This document shows, piece after piece, positions 63,340 to 64,000 of a DNA stretch of 64,000 nucleotides. The notes under the pieces were generated by a model. That model saw only the letters and a list, made by a program, of their open reading frames with translations. It was not told where the DNA came from and ran no database searches. Source of the DNA: Bin55 sp963664665 (lineage in GTDB: Bacteria > Pseudomonadota > Gammaproteobacteria > Pseudomonadales > Azotimanducaceae); the NCBI GenBank assembly GCA_963664665.2, contig CAXXMH010000005.1, positions 140,344 through 204,343 of the forward strand, in the 5' to 3' direction. A program made the position numbers and the translations under genes. Position 1 is the stretch's first letter. The number at the start of each line of letters is the position of its first letter.

Positions 63340-64000
63340 CTATTCAAGATTCTCGGTAGTGTCACCGACCCCGGAGACATAGGGCTCATCCATCGGCACA
63401 AACTCAGTTTCCGTTAATGCTTGCTCGGTCCACGCCTTCATCGCGCGGGTGTTGAGCAACGTCTGTTGATAGTCGAGAGACTCACCTTCAAGAGTCACGT
63501 CGTAGGTGACAAAACGCGAAGCGACCGGTGTAAAGAACGCATCTGCAGCACAAAAATCTCCAAACAAGAAAGATCCACCATCGCTAAATTCACGACGCGT
63601 GTCCTCCCATCGCTCGCATAGCTGCTTGGTTTCAAAAGCGACCTCGGGACTCATGCCTTTACCAGGATAGTTTGAACGAATATTCATAGGCATTGCGCTT
63701 CTCAGGTTCAGGTATCCGGCGTGGAAGTCCGCCACAAGAGACCTCGCGCGTGCCCGTTTCTGGGAATTACCCGGCCAGACATTCACATCAGGTCGGAGCT
63801 CGTGCAGTCGTTCTACTATCGCAATCGAGTCGAATGTAGCAAATCCCTCGCCTGGTTTCCCCTCCCAAAGTACCGGCACTAACCTTGTTGGCGACAAGCG
63901 TGAAATGTTCTGATCCCAATCCTCGGAGTCAAACTTCACCATCCGTTCTTTAAACGGGATCCCTAATTCGGTCATAAGTAACCATGGACGTAAAGACCAT
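63340..64000 (-). CDS. Glutathione S-transferase family protein, 5' end beyond window
   Basis: The frame is open to the window edge and reads WSLRPWLLMTELGIPFKERM at the start of the visible part, so the gene begins outside; the ATG at 63975 is internal. The N-terminal thioredoxin-like domain is followed by PTRLVPVLWEG and FDSIAIVERLHEL (glutathione-binding Ser region), and the helical C-terminal domain carries FLFGDFCAADAFFTPVASRF. The SxRPW pattern fits the cytosolic GST subgroup with SWSLRPW motif. The visible part is about 220 residues. Confidence 0.88.
   Translation of the reverse strand, partial: WSLRPWLLMTELGIPFKERMVKFDSEDWDQNISRLSPTRLVPVLWEGKPGEGFATFDSIAIVERLHELRPDVNVWPGNSQKRARARSLVADFHAGYLNLRSAMPMNIRSNYPGKGMSPEVAFETKQLCERWEDTRREFSDGGSFLFGDFCAADAFFTPVASRFVTYDVTLEGESLDYQQTLLNTRAMKAWTEQALTETEFVPMDEPYVSGVGDTTENLE

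Overview
The window looks like a chromosomal stretch from a gammaproteobacterium. The support is a dnaX-ybaB-recR housekeeping operon, a complete pspABC/pspF stress locus, YcgN and RNase D, a Zur regulator with a canonical gammaproteobacterial Zur box, and two sigma-54 promoters. Base composition is mid-range. The many insertion-sequence relics and broken genes, plus two phytanoyl-CoA-dioxygenase-like genes and methylated-amine catabolism, would fit a marine or host-associated lineage undergoing genome decay. The exact taxon cannot be fixed from the sequence alone.

Region by region. 1-9.5 kb: a nitrate assimilation operon on the minus strand (substrate-binding protein, permease, double ATPase, nirB, nirD, nasA), driven by a clear -24/-12 promoter at 9482-9497; nasA runs off the left edge. 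9.7-14.3 kb: a gene graveyard holding a truncated di-haem oxidoreductase, a HigBA pair with dead toxin and intact antitoxin, a frameshifted methyltransferase-HNH gene, an IS110 relic and an amber-interrupted membrane protein gene. 14.8-20 kb: a GcvT/DmdA-like demethylase, a dimethylglycine/sarcosine-dehydrogenase-like flavoprotein and a dioxygenase. 20.2-26.6 kb: broken small membrane genes, a thioredoxin-fold protein, and two truncated S41 peptidase genes separated by an ORF-less group II intron abutting a nonsense-mutated tnpB. 26.7-33.5 kb: SRPBCC, HAD, GH32-like, Uma2, and MoxR plus VWA genes, with a second tnpB relic. 33.5-41.7 kb: ycgN, rnd, recR, ybaB, dnaX, a glycerophosphodiesterase, the psp locus and tRNA-Ser(GGA). 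41.7-44.8 kb: a mobile-element scrapyard (zur fragment, truncated D12 methylase, Fic protein, two istB halves joined head to head by a 20-bp palindrome, long inverted repeats). 44.9-49.5 kb: a PLP decarboxylase, two exported or membrane proteins, and a merC-zur unit with a Zur box. 49.9-52.7 kb: a frameshifted serine resolvase translationally coupled to an AAA ATPase, then a zinc-protease-like gene. 53-64 kb: exported proteins, a 1200-residue single-chain ABC exporter, a dioxygenase, an EEP phosphatase, a steroid-reductase-family protein and a GST running off the right edge.

How it works together: nitrate is imported by the ABC system, reduced by NasA and NirBD, and the set is probably turned on by NtrC-type activation of sigma-54. 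PspF uses the same sigma factor for envelope stress. Zur appears to control its own operon with a MerC-like membrane protein. The accessory islands are mostly decaying, with a recurrent pattern of tryptophan codons turned into stops.
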